This document shows, in pieces, positions 48,925-60,254 of a stretch of DNA of 64,000 nucleotides. Both the position numbers and the translations under genes were made by a program. This DNA is from Neoscytalidium dimidiatum (Eukaryota; Ascomycota; Dothideomycetes; Botryosphaeriales; Botryosphaeriaceae). Each line of letters starts with the position of its first letter. Position 1 is the stretch's first letter. A model generated the notes under the pieces. It did no database searches, had not been told where the DNA came from, and was given only the letters and a program-made list of their open reading frames with translations. Where the stretch lies: contig CM074698.1 of NCBI GenBank assembly GCA_037367355.1, positions 3,534,001 through 3,598,000 on the forward strand, given 5' to 3'.

Positions 48925-49665
48925 ATGGTCGCAGCGACAGCAGGTCTCTCGTCGAACGACGCGAAGGTCCTATCCGCACTTTTTGACCCAGAATCTTCTC
49001 CTTCGGCCGCGATCAAAATAATACCGCAAGCACCACAGAGTTTGCCGCACATACCCGATTCGCTTCTCCCATCGCTGCAAGCTGCGGAACGCAAGGCTAT
49101 TCTCCCTCTCAACACCTCAAACCCGTCGCTCGAGGATGCAAATGCCGCAATAGAAGCACTCAGTAGCCTGATCGAGGAGCACCCGTCATATGCCTCAGCC
49201 TACACAAACAGGGCGCAGGCAATGAGGTTGAGAATCGAAGAGGAGAAAATGTTCGATGCTTCAAACACCGACACTGCTGAGGCTATATTTGGAGATCTTT
49301 CAAGGGCAATTGAGCTCGCTTCCCCTGCGTCACCACAGGATCCACTATCATCGCTCCAGGCGCGTTTATTGGCGACGGCGCACACCCATCGCGGGTATTT
49401 GTTGCTCAAGGCAGCCAAGGCAGCCGGCGAGGCGAATTTGAAGAGTGGGCCAAGAGAAGTCAGAGGGCATGACAAGGACAGCCTCGAGGAAATGGCGAGT
49501 CGGGAGTTTTTCCTTGGAGGGCGGTACGGAGATAAGATGGCCAAGGAGATGGCAGTGCGGACAAACCCGTACGCGAAGATGTGCGGCGCGATTGTGAAGC
49601 AGGCGATGAGGGAGGAAATGGGAGAGAAGCCAAGGATAGATGTGGGAGGCGGTGTGGGCATATGA
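48925..49665 (+). CDS. ttc36: TTC36-like tetratricopeptide repeat protein
   Basis: Single-exon gene of 246 residues, start MVAATAGL. After an N-terminal segment come TPR-like helices: NAAIEALSSLIEEHPSYASA with YTNRAQAMRLRIEE, then FGDLSRAIELASPAS and ATAHTHRGYLLLKAA. The C-terminal block EEMASREFFLGGRYGDKMAK and NPYAKMCGAIVKQAM is the TTC36 family hallmark. In mammals TTC36 binds 4-hydroxyphenylpyruvate dioxygenase and protects it from degradation. The divergent hpd neighbour makes the same role likely here, but that is inference. Its stop lies 48 bp from the stop of the convergent next gene. Confidence 0.87.
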   Translation: MVAATAGLSSNDAKVLSALFDPESSPSAAIKIIPQAPQSLPHIPDSLLPSLQAAERKAILPLNTSNPSLEDANAAIEALSSLIEEHPSYASAYTNRAQAMRLRIEEEKMFDASNTDTAEAIFGDLSRAIELASPASPQDPLSSLQARLLATAHTHRGYLLLKAAKAAGEANLKSGPREVRGHDKDSLEEMASREFFLGGRYGDKMAKEMAVRTNPYAKMCGAIVKQAMREEMGEKPRIDVGGGVGI

Positions 49666-49713
49666 GAAGGCAATTCCTGTGAAAGAAATTGACATACTCT
49701 GTAGCCCATTGCT

Positions 49714-50379
49714 TCAGTCGAAGTGCGAATTGACATGATGTGCAACAGCAGCCTCGTCGCCTTCGAACTGGTTGCACACGGGGCACACTGCTGTCCCAAG
49801 AGATCTGGCCTCGTCAGCGGCATGGCTGTCGTCATGTTGTTCCTGCAGAGGATGGCCCGGTGGCAGAAAGTCTCCTAAGCTGTATCCAGCGGGAGGCCGG
49901 TCCATTTCCTCTTCCTCCCTCACGTCGCGGTACCTGATGTTGAACCTGGAATTTGAAGGCTGGGTAGTCGTCCTTGCTCCCTGATAAGCGCCGCCATCCG
50001 GCTCTCCGTTCCTCCCCAAGTTGCTCAACCCTTCAGACCCAGCTCTTGCCTCGTCCTCGGTAGCCATGCGCTGCACGCGACCCACGCGGCCGTCAACCAG
50101 GCGGACCTTGATGCCTCTTGGGTGGTTGCCGCTGGTTAGTACGTCAGCCACGGTGCCTTGCACCTGACTGCCGGTCGGCTGGTCGACTTTCAAGACGATG
50201 GAAACATGGGCGCCGGAAACAACTTGGTGGACACTCGGCACGCTGGAAGGCGCGTGGCTGTTGTTCCGGTCGCCGCGCGCAGTACCACCTCCTCGTCCCC
50301 TACCGCCACGGCCTCTCCCTCTGTCAGCAGACTGGTGCTGGGGCGGACGACCCTGGCGGTTGCGAGGCCTCTGCATCAT
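49714..50379 (-). CDS. YwbE (DUF2196) domain protein with RGG head and C-terminal zinc finger
   Basis: Single exon, 221 residues from MMQRPRNRQ. An Arg/Gly-rich RGG-like stretch (20-35) suggests RNA binding. A YwbE domain (about 50-105: VVSGAHVSIVLKVDQPTG, TVADVLTSGNHPRGIKVRL) follows; its function is unknown. The end is a C2H2-like finger, CPVCNQ with HHVNSH, like UBZ ubiquitin-binding fingers. I chose the ATG after the GT microsatellite. An in-frame ATG at 50550 would add a His-Thr run encoded by that repeat, which is unlikely to be translated but cannot be excluded. Confidence 0.8.
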   Translation of the reverse strand: MMQRPRNRQGRPPQHQSADRGRGRGGRGRGGGTARGDRNNSHAPSSVPSVHQVVSGAHVSIVLKVDQPTGSQVQGTVADVLTSGNHPRGIKVRLVDGRVGRVQRMATEDEARAGSEGLSNLGRNGEPDGGAYQGARTTTQPSNSRFNIRYRDVREEEEMDRPPAGYSLGDFLPPGHPLQEQHDDSHAADEARSLGTAVCPVCNQFEGDEAAVAHHVNSHFD

Positions 50380-50459
50380 ATTGCAGGCAGGCCGTCGGGA
50401 TTCGGCCCGGAGCTCAGGGGAAGACAAGACTCGGGCGGACGGGTCTGGAGAAGAGGGGC

Positions 50460-50512
<53 letters not shown>

Positions 50513-50908
50513 ACGGAAAAAGTTGGTGATTCCTGTCGGTCGAGGGGCATGTCGAGCCGAGCTTCCTGCGCGCTTCCCCGCAAAAAAAAAGCAGGACGAG
50601 CAGCTCTCTCGGATTTCAAACGCCGACGTCAGACACCGGGCCACCAGCACTGCTGCCGGAAGCAATATCCCACTCCTGTACCCGTTAGCCGATCTGCGCC
50701 GCCATTCTCCAATCACAGCCATGCCGTTGTCGTTCCCCCGAGTCATCTTTCCCCGGCCCACCGCCGCGCTCCCCCAGACATACCGTCATTCCACCTTAAC
50801 TTTACCCCAGTGCTTGCCTGATCTCTCGTCTCCTTCTCCTCCGCCTCCAATTCCCTTCTCATCAACCGTATAGAGACAGTAGAGCAGAGAGAGAGAGAGA
50901 TTGTAAAG
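50380..50908. promoter_or_regulatory. Divergent promoter region of the YwbE and flavocytochrome genes
   Basis: 529 bp between head-to-head start codons, holding the (GT)25 run and, just before the plus-strand start, a GA-rich leader (about 50881-50900). Confidence 0.5.
50461..50510. repeat. (GT)25 microsatellite
   Basis: A perfect 50-bp dinucleotide run, 82 bp upstream of the YwbE-protein start codon, in the divergent promoter shared with the flavocytochrome gene. Confidence 0.97.
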
Positions 50909-52713
50909 ATGGCAAAGGTGTTCAGCTACGACGAGGGTAAGTATGCATAGGCTCTCATCCCACCACCAACGAGCTCGCTCCGCCGCAGCTCTCCCCGAAA
51001 GATTTTCCCCCCAAACGTTGACACCGCCACCACCGCGCACAGTGTCGAAGCACAACACCAGCGAGAGCTGCTGGGTGATCCTCTACGGCCACGTCTACGA
51101 CGTGACCTCCTTCCTGAGCGAGCACCCGGGCGGCTCGAAAATCATCCTCCAGCTCGCCGGCACCGACGCCACGGAAGAGTACGACCCGATCCACCCGCCG
51201 GGCATCCTCGAGGAGACGCTGCCCGCCTCGGCCAAGCTCGGCAAACTCGACGAATCCACGATCCCCAAGGCCGAAGCCGCGCCGGCGGCGGCCCAGCAAC
51301 AAGAGCCCAAGAACGCGGCGGGCGGCGGCGGCGGCGGCGGCGGCGGCGACGCGGGCAGCACGGAGCCGGAGGGCCCGCCGGACCTGGACGGGCTGCTGAA
51401 CCTGGACGACGTCGAGGCGGCGGCGACGAGGCGGATCAGCGCGAAGGCCTGGGCGTACTACTACTCGGCCAGCGACGACCTCTTCTCCAAGGCCCTCAAC
51501 ACGGCCGTCTACCGCCAGATCCTGCTGCGGCCGCGCGTCTTCGTCGACTGCACCCGCTGCGACACGTCGACGGCGCTGCTGGGCGGCCGGCTCCGGCTCG
51601 GCCTGCCGCTGTACGTCTCGCCCGCCGCGATGGCGCGCCTGGCGCACCCGGACGGCGAGTGGGCCATCGCGCGCGCGTGCGCCGCCTTCGGCGCCCTGCA
51701 GGTCGTCAGCAACAACGCGTCCATGACGCCCGAGCAGATCGTCAGGGACGCCCGCCCCGACCAGGCGTTCGGCTGGCAGCTGTACGTGCAGACGGAGCGC
51801 CGCAAGAGCGAGGCCATGCTGCGGCGCGTCGCCCGGCTGCCGCAGTACAAGTTCGTCTGCCTGACGCTCGACGCGCCCGTGCCCGGCAAGCGCGAGCACG
51901 ACGAGCGCAGCAAGAACGTCGGCAGCAACCTGCCCGTGCGATCATCCGTCCAGGAAGGTTCCGCCAGCAAGACGGAGGCGAAGGCGGGCGGCGAGAGCGG
52001 CGGCGGCGGCGGCATCGGCAAGAGCCTCTTCCAGGGCACCGCGCCCGATCTGACCTGGAAGAACACCCTGCCCTGGCTCGCCGAGCACACGCAGCTGCCG
52101 CTCGTCCTCAAGGGCATCCAGACGCACGAGGATGCGTATCTGGCGTCCCTGCACGCCCCGCAGGTCAAGGCGATCATCCTGTCGAACCACGGCGGCCGCG
52201 CCATGGACACCGCGCCGCCCGCCGTCCACACGCTGCTGGAGATCAGGAAGTACTGCCCGGAGGTGTTCGACAGGGTCGAGGTGTGGGTGGATGGCGGGAT
52301 CAAGAGGGGCACGGATGTCGTGAAGGCGCTGTGCCTGGGCGCCAAGGCCGTGGGCATCGGCAGGGCGGCGCTGTTCGGCTTGGGCGCTGGCGGGAAGGAG
52401 GGCGTCGCGAGGGTTCTTGAGAGTAAGCGCGTTCCCCGCAACTCTGCTGTTTCAGAGAACGGCTTTGGCTGACCGCTGTGGGATAGTCCTGAAGGCGGAG
52501 ACCGAGACGGCGATGAGGTTGTTGGGCGTGGAGAAGGTGGAGGATTTGGGGATGCAGCATGTAAGTGGTCTCGTTGGGGCTGGCCGTGGCCCTCGTTCGG
52601 ATTTGCTAACGCAACCGCAGATCAATGTCAGAGCGGTGGAGCGCGATATCTACGACGGTCCGGCGAACTTGGCGCGGCCGGCGTTGTGGGAGAAGGTCAA
52701 GGCGAGGCTGTAG
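50909..52713 (+). CDS. Flavocytochrome b2-like FMN-dependent alpha-hydroxyacid dehydrogenase
   Basis: Cytochrome b5 plus FMN-dehydrogenase fusion, as in L-lactate dehydrogenase (cytochrome c). Exons 50909-50936 (28 nt), 51043-52422, 52487-52560 and 52621-52713 give 524 residues. The haem domain has [10 protein letters not shown] and the second His in [12 protein letters not shown] and substrate residues are all visible: [36 protein letters not shown], and the catalytic His with following Arg in [11 protein letters not shown] glycine run links the two domains and a second glycine-rich insert lies in the mobile active-site loop. The start MAKVFSYDE leaves no room for a mitochondrial presequence, unlike yeast Cyb2. 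The substrate (lactate or another hydroxyacid) is not decided by sequence. Codons are extremely GC-rich. Confidence 0.9.
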
Positions 52714-55700
52714 AGGGTGGCGGCATTTTAGAGGAGACGGAGACGGTTGTGGAGCCGGGCGTGTTTATCAGAGAAAGATTCGTTGTACCGCATACCCATA
52801 GAGGACCGATTTTTCTACATCATTTCACTTCACTACCTAAACGCTTCCAATATTTTGGCATGCTGCCGCTGAAGAGACTATGCAGTAGTAGTCGGTCAAG
52901 TTGTTAGCATATATTCCATCTTATAAAAATGGCAATGGGATAACTACTATTGCTCATGACTGGATATGGGACGGCGGACATTTGGTCGTTGTTCGAGGCG
53001 TATGGCCCTGTTTTTCCATTATGGAAGCCTAGTTCTTGAGTGCTTACCTTCGATCAGAGTGAAGAGCATGAGAATTGCGGTGGCAACACGAAAGAGGGTA
53101 GGTGGACAGTGATGACCATGCGGTAAGCTTCCGTTTTCCATCATAGCGGGGTTATCAAGGAGACTCACGTTTAATCATACTTGTTCGAAGAGGGAAGGGT
53201 AAGCAAGCTGTGGTTGGCCCAACTGTCAGCTTCCAGCTTCCATGACAGCGACAAAGTCAAGAAGGTACTGAAGTTAGATCATGGCTGGTCTGAGGTAGAA
53301 CAGCGGACATTAAGTGGATGATTAAGTTGTAAGCTTCCATTTTCCAGGATAGCAAGAAAGTCGAGAGGTTCTCACCTCTGATTATGGTTGGCGTGAGATG
53401 GAGGGCGAACAGTGGTAGCCATGTTGTCAGCTTCCGTTTTCCGTCATAAAGGCATGTTCAAGAAGGTACTTTCCTTTGAACATAAGAAGAATAGAGGGAA
53501 GTGCGAACGGTGGGTGGCCGTGTTGTTAGCCTCCATTTTCCATCACAGCGGGGCCAGATTAAAGAGATGCTCACCTCTGCGTGGTTACGCGAAGACTAAG
53601 GGGAACAGTAGGGATAACCGCGTTGTTAGCACCTATCCTCTAGTGCATTAGGCGAAAGGAGGCCAGGTACCTTGTGTCTGTGCGAGAGCGGGAGGGAAAG
53701 GGCGTTGGTGGGTAAAGCCGCGTAGTGGGCGCTGATGGGGAGAGGTTGGAGGAGAGGTGGCCGAGAGGATGGGGATAGTTGTTTACACATGCACGGTGCC
53801 GTGCTGCCGCGTCAAGCTATGCGAGCGTGTCGGGCCCGCGTATGAGGCGCGTCCTTGGTCCCCAACGTCGCCCCGTGACGTCATTATTGCTTGGTCGGGC
53901 TGGCTGTTGCCTTTTCTAGCGCTTCGGTTATTTGACCCGAGGTTCTTCCAGCTGGTGGCTGGCCAGAAGGCCGTGATGGAGTGGGGAAATGATGCGGCAG
54001 GCTACATATTATGTTAATATTGGCATAAGGCGTCGTGGCACCGACCTGACCGTCTTTGGTATTCTACAGCTTGTGTGTGGTTCTGGAATCGGATTTGAAA
54101 AGCGAAAGTGATACAAGGATCTGATCCTCCGAAATCCAGACCGGAACTGTACCTGACGGAATACTATACTGCTGTCCCCTGGAGACACCGGATGTTCTCT
54201 AAGAATGCTGGAATAAGTAGTAAATGCTTTGAGGTTCTTGAATGGCTTAAGTGAATTTAATAGCAAACGAATTTTGATGGCGGCTTGATGTCTGAAGCGA
54301 AATGAAGATGGCGCTGCTTTGCTGCCTGAGATGATGCGGTCTCTGTTGGCTGTATTTTCGAATTTTCATGATCAAAATATAATCCCACAGCGCAGCATCC
54401 TGCTGCTGTATCACGTAGGTAATTATAGTACAATCAAGAGCAAACTTCTATTTTTATATGAGGATGTGCGTTTGGTCCGTCCTATTATGATATAATCACT
54501 TAAGAGATAGGATGATTTTGCAAGCAGTTGAATGCGGAGCCATACTTCGGACGATGCAACAAAATTCAGGGTACGCGTGAGGTGAGCCATATGACAGTGA
54601 ATCATCGTCGTCGGAGTTAGCAGGCAGCTCAGTAGGGATAGAGTGGATGCGACGTCACATCTCGTGGAAGCAATGATAAGTTCATGTCCGAGAATACTGA
54701 AGCCAGAATCCCGCAGTATTAGTCATTATGGCGGCATGCGCCCCTCTTATTCACATGAAAACCTATGCATGAGACCTGTTCTGACTCCATATCTCGTTTG
54801 CTTCTGGTGTTGTCCAAGTCGCAGTTATTTGTGTTCGCTGCGGGGTCTTGAAGTTCATGTGTTGAGTATATTGTTGCGGGGCTCTTTAATGTAATGTATT
54901 CTGCCCGGTTGTCTCTTGGCGTGACGATTGTCGAAGGTTGCTGGTTACTTAGTACGGTTACCCCTCTGAAGATCTCGTTTGGAGTTGACAAGGACTGTTG
55001 CAGCACTGAACTGAGGAACGCAAGGAGTGTCGAAAGGATTTGACTTCGCGTACATATCAACCTGGAATGGAAAGCGGTAGCAAAGTATTGGGAATTTCTA
55101 CGTCCTTGAGTCCGTGGAAATTCCCCGGTTCTGTGCGGTCGGCCTGTTCGAGAGCCGTGGCAAATCTCGAGATGTCTGAGACATGTTTTCGCCCACGATT
55201 AATTATTCATTCTGGAAGAGAGATCTTGCATTCCGACATCCGGCACCTGAACTGAGATCAAACTGAAAGCAGCGACAAGCATTTGGAGGAATCAGCGGAT
55301 TCGGAGTCAGCGTTACAGGCACTTCCGCCCGATCCGTATTCGATCGCGGAACTGACTCGGACAGGGGAAGGCGTCGCACACGACCTGGTTGCTGGGAACG
55401 CGGTTGCTAGGGAAGAACGTCAAAATAAATGAGCAGAACACTTGACAGCAGTACCAAACAGGCCCGTGACCACGATCCAATCTGGAGCTGGCGATTGCTC
55501 CTCTTTCATGACATCAGCGGCTCACCGTGCGCTTGGAGGATCGAGGGCATGCCCACGTGCTACCACAGGGCCGGGCGGGTTTGTCGGAGATTTTGATCTT
55601 AGGACGACCATCATATGTCGGTCTCCCGAAGGCGCAATCTAGCACGAGCCTCGAGCTCGGGGACAAAAGGGACTGGGAACGAGGTGCGAAGGTGTCGGTG

Positions 55701-57451
55701 GCACGGCTAGACATGGAAGTAAATTCGAGAAGAGATGAGGACGGAAAAGCTTAACCGCTCAGGGACAGGTGAGCGCGGTCGCTTTCGGCAAGTGGCAGGC
55801 ACGGGCTGACGGGACGAGCGGCGAGACAAAGCGCCCGGAGGCAGAGGCGCGCGCCTAGGTGCGCTATTTCCGCTCGTCAAGGCCGGGAAAGACGCCCGTC
55901 TGGCAGGCAGAGATCGGCGGAGTCTGGCCACAGTGTGCAGGTCGGGGAGGCGGTAGACTGTGGAGGAGGAGGGCGTCGGGTGACAGGAGCATCGGCAAGT
56001 GCTCCAGCTGGACCGTAGTGCCTCTTTGGCATGGGAGCTGGGACCAGGCGCGGCGGCAACGTCAGGCTCCTGCTTTGGGCGAAGCTGAGACGCACGACAC
56101 TGGGCAGGAGGAAAGTGGAGGAGAGAAGCGCTGAGCTCTGGCGCTGAGCTCTGGCGCATGGTGGACCGGCGCACGCGCAGTATCGGGCCTTCGCAGCCGG
56201 CATGGCAAGATCGCCAGGTTCTCCGGCGGGTGCGGGCGCGTGCGGGCGAACCAGATCTGGGAAGCGGCGAGGCTCGAGCTCGTTTGGCGGGCTCGCGCGC
56301 GGAATTGCGTACGAAATGAGACGGGCGCGTCGTTCGCACAAGGCTGGAGGGCGCGGGCCACAGTTGCCAGCAAGACATGGCTCGTGCAGAATGGAGACGG
56401 GACCTTCCCGGCGGATCCAAAACAGTCGCACCGGTGGGGGGCGCTGGAGGTGTCGGTGAGGATGCAGGCGGGCGATCCGGGACGAGGGCGATGCCGGGGG
56501 GCGACCATCAGCCGCATGGAGCAGCGGCGCACCCTGCTGGCTGCAAGCAGACGTCGATGGGGAGGATCGAGGTGAGGTTAAGGGCAGAGGGGGCCCGTTT
56601 TGATCGCTGCCGGCGATCTGCGCCAAGGCTTGCAGGCCTCGGCCTAAGCGAGACGCAGCTTGCCGTTGTTGACTGACCGGACCGGGTCCGCGTCCGCGTC
56701 CGCGTCCGGCTCGTCCCCATCCTAGTCCCATCCTGGCTCCGTCATTGCCAGAAATTCGAGGCCGCATCCACGACACCACCGCCGCGCCCGGGCCATGTCC
56801 TGTGTGTGTTTTTTTTTTTTTTTCTCCTCACCAGCGTGCCCCCATGTGGCCGTGCTTCGGCTACGCCCGGGTTCCCCCTTCGTGCCCCAGCGAACTCTAC
56901 GCGCCAGACTCGCAGACGCAGCGCCTTCAGCGCCAATCCTGCTGCGTCCACTCGGCCAAATGAGCAGGACTGCCGCGCCCTGCAGCCAGCCCAGCCAGCC
57001 CAGCCGCCGTTGGGCTAGCATTCCCGTACCTGCAGCGCGACGCCGTTCCCGCCGTTGCGCCCGCACGCCCACACGCCCACACGTCTACACGCCCCATCGC
57101 TGGCGGCATCTCGCCAAGCCCCCGACTCGTCGCGCCCGAACAGCGTGTACTGGTGGAGAGCGGACGCGCGCTCGTGCCGTTAATCATGCCTTTGCGCCAT
57201 CTTCCCTGCCTGCGCATCGCTACTTACTTGCATATAGTGTCGAGCGCTGCTGCTGGCGCCGCCTCTGCTTTCTTTCCCCTGCTTTGCCTCCTCCGCCCGC
57301 CCACCCGCCCACCCGCTCCAGCCTAATGTTTTTTGTTTCGTCTTGATACCCTCCCCCTTCGTCCACCGCCCGGCCTCTCTAGCTCGATGCGCGCCCCTCA
57401 AAGGCCCTTGACATCACCGTACCGCCCATCCTCCAGTCCCCCCGCCTCCGA
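52714..57451. other. Gene-poor region of about 4.7 kb
   Basis: Apart from the tandem repeat I recognise no gene, tRNA or transposon. 54.0-55.0 kb is AT-richer with many stops. 55.7-57.2 kb is very GC-rich, with long chance open frames. A 58-codon open frame at 55256-55432 (+) looks mildly protein-like but has no start or splice partner. The right end holds the promoter and C/T-rich leader of the next gene. Confidence 0.5.
52955..53650. repeat. Degenerate ~100-bp tandem repeat (about seven units)
   Basis: The element AGCTTCCRTTTTCC (or a close variant) begins at 53126, 53228, 53332, 53429, 53528 and 53628, spacings 102, 104, 97, 99 and 100. Each is followed by a CATCATAGCGGGG-like stretch, a CTCACCTCTGA-like box and a GAACAGTGG-like box. 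A poorer unit is visible from about 52955 to 53110. The copies differ by many substitutions and small indels, so the array is old. No open frame runs through it. Confidence 0.75.
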
Positions 57452-60254
57452 ATGTCGCCCACCCGCAACAAGCTGCAAAAGGCCCGGACCCACACTGCAA
57501 AGGGCTCGAGCGAGAATGACTCGCCGACTCGGCACCACCGCGCCCAGTCTGACGTCCCGCACACCCCGCACGCTCAGGAGAACCGCTGGAAGAGGAAATC
57601 CAGGGACTCCCGAGGCCGTTCTAATTCCGTCCTGACTCCCAAGAGGTCGCCGTTAAGAGAGCTGTCGCCTTCCGAGCGCAATGGCGCCTCGCCGTCTCCT
57701 GACCCTGGCGAGCAGCCCGTCCCCCCTTTGCTCAGGATGGAAATGGAGAGGGAGGCCCAGCGCGCTGCTCTGCGCCAGCAAGAAACGGTTGTGGAGAGAC
57801 AAGAGCGTGGAACGCCATCTGCGACCTATTTGAAATCGCCCTTTCCTGCTCATCCCTCACAAGTCCTGCTGCCCAGCCCCACCAATTCGACCTTCGTCCT
57901 CCCGCACGCAGGGCAGAACCCCGCAGAAACGCGACAGGCTCGGGAGCTGTCTGTTGGTACGTCAGATGCACCCGACTTCTTCAGCACCCTCGTCCCGGAG
58001 CCCTTGTCGACCGACAGCAAGCGGAAATCCACGACCAACACGATCCGATCTGCCACCGAGGATGAGGACTCGTTTGCGATGCCGAACCCGAGGCCGTCCA
58101 GCGACCTCTACGGATCCGTCAATTCGCGCAGCTCCATGATGCGCTCCACCATTCGTTCCATCCAGCCGTCTGAGGAGTACCCGTCAGCCACCTCGGCCCG
58201 CTCTTCGGCCTCTTCGGAGACCTTTTCCACCCGCTGCCATGAGGACCGGAAGTCGACGGGCAGTAACTGGACCCTTCACCCTCCTGTGTCTGCGTCAACC
58301 CGCCCCACCTCAACCAACCCACGGACCCCTTCTCCTTTTGGCATATCCACTCCGCGCACGCCTCTATTTGGCCCTCGCAGTCCCGGCGTTTCCAAAGACA
58401 AACGGCCTGTTTCAACATTCGGCAACCCTCTGTCACCGTTCCTAGAAACCGATAATGTGTCTCGCCCTGTATCCGCAAGCGATGCGTATTCTGGGAAGAT
58501 TTCAAATTTCGGTTCAAGCGACCAGCTCTTGGACGACCTCCCGACTACTTCCCCTGGTCCGTTTCGGTTATCAGCAGCACAAAAGGCATTCCGGGCGACC
58601 CGCAACCCTGGATACCAACATCGGGAAGTCCGTAGTGTATCTGGAATGACTTCCACCACAGGTGACGAAAGCGATCCCGCACCCCTCAGTATTCCGAAGA
58701 GAGCTGCCAGGCCAAATGAGCGCGAGAACTGGACTGCTTCGCTTCCGTCGAACTCGGCCCAGCCGGAGCCGATACACCGCCTTCCCACCATTCCTTCGGG
58801 TGCATACAGCATAGAGCAGACCGAATCTAGCGTTCGGAATCCTGCGAATGAATCCCTTGTCTCTCTCCCTACTATGCATTTTGAAGGCAGCTTGCCGCCT
58901 TCTCGTCCGCTTACTCAGGATAGAGGCGAGGAATCGTCCACTGCGGCAGCCGCGAGATCCGAGATACCACCGATCAGGAATCCATGGCAGTCAGTGGACT
59001 CGACGAGCTTCTTCAATCTCATGATGGGAAGGGATGCGGAAGGGGGCAGGCGTTCGGGATCGGCTTCAAGGCCAACAACAAGAGGCAGTAGGTCCAGCAA
59101 CGCTACAGTGCTATATGTGGCCAAGGGCCTGCCTGCTTGGGCCAGGTATGCTTGATAACGACTTCTCGCGCAGGCGCAGACACTCACAAGAGATCAGGTC
59201 CTTTTACTCAACAGGCGACACTAGCGTCATTGGCTCTTCCCGCCAGTCAACGAGCTCCAAGCCATCAAATAATTCCCTTCGCCACGCTGCGACCCATGGC
59301 AGTGGCAGCAACAGCAGCGGCAGGCGCAACGACCGCTATGGCAGCCGCACGGCCAGCAGCTCGCGCCCCACCAACACCGCTCCCACCGACAGTCCCGCCT
59401 CCTCCCAATTCAGCGTCGCCAGCATCCGCCGTCCACGCAATCGACCCCACAGCACGATCTACAGCGAGAACTGGTCGCCATCCCCGGCCCTCCCGGCCCA
59501 AGAAGACGATGACGACGAGGCTGATGACGACGAAGAAGACTCTGATCACTACTCCGCCGGCATCGAGCCGCACAACCCCAGCACCGGCAACAGCACCTCC
59601 CACAACCATCAGCAGCGCACCCGAGGGGACCGCCTCTCCATCTCGGAAATCCCGAACTCGGCCGACGGGCGCTCGCACAACACGGCACGCCGCCATCACC
59701 ACCAAGGACCGCTCCGCCCGTTCGGCGCCTCGGGCCCGGACAGCAACGAGACGCCGCGCCTGCGCAGGGAGCAGAGCAGCACGTTCCGCTGCCTGCGCCC
59801 CAGCAGCTGGATCATCGGCGGCAGCGGCAGCGACGCGGACGCGGAGAACCCGAACCGTCCCGCCGCGGACCGCCAGATGTGGTTGTTTTGCCTCGGATTC
59901 GTCGTGCCGCTGGCGTGGATGTTGGCCGCGTTCCTGCCGGTGCCCGAGAAGCAGGAGCTGCCCGTTAGTTCATACAGTCGGCACGACGAGGACGACGAGG
60001 AAAAAGCCGCGTACGGACGGGAGAGGGAGAGGAGGAGAGGGGAAGGCGGCAGGGAGGGCTTGGAGATGGAGGATGGGAGCGGCGGCGTGGTGGATGTCGA
60101 GGCGCAGATGATGGATGCGCAGAGGGTGGCGGTTGCGGAAAAGGAAAGGGTGAGGGCCGTTTGGTGGCGGACACTGAATAGGCGGATGAGTGTGGTTGGG
60201 GTCGCGGTCGTCATCGTCGTTGTGGCGGTCGTGGTGGCGGTGTCGGTGATGTGA
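57452..60254 (+). CDS. Serine-rich protein with two C-terminal membrane segments
   Basis: Exons 57452-59145 and 59198-60254 (52-bp intron, GTATGC donor, CAG acceptor) give 916 residues. The first ~750 residues are disordered, rich in Ser, Pro, Arg and Thr, with many SP/TP dipeptides suggesting phosphorylation. An acidic run (EDDDDEADDDEEDSD) follows. The C-terminus has a membrane segment MWLFCLGFVVPLAWMLAAFL, a charged loop, then WWRTLNRRMSVVG leading into a Val-rich second segment that ends the protein. Similar serine-rich proteins with this tail are widespread in Pezizomycotina, without known function as far as I can tell. The conserved part is the C-terminus, probably a membrane anchor. 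Confidence 0.8.

Noticed and set aside
50380..50550. In-frame extension of the YwbE protein with a His-Thr run
   Set aside because: It would be encoded by a GT microsatellite; the ATG pair at 50379/50376 just before the Arg-rich head is the more natural start.
55256..55432. 58-codon open frame with protein-like composition
   Set aside because: No start codon, no convincing splice site upstream and no recognised domain; kept only as a remark.
55877..56779. 300-codon minus-strand open frame in GC-rich DNA
   Set aside because: Arg/Pro/Gly-biased composition, no domain and no ATG context; long chance frames are common in such GC-rich sequence.
59146..59173. 28-nt intron in the serine-rich gene (first CAG after the donor)
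   Set aside because: Too short for a fungal spliceosomal intron; the CAG at 59195-59197 gives a normal 52-nt intron in the same frame.
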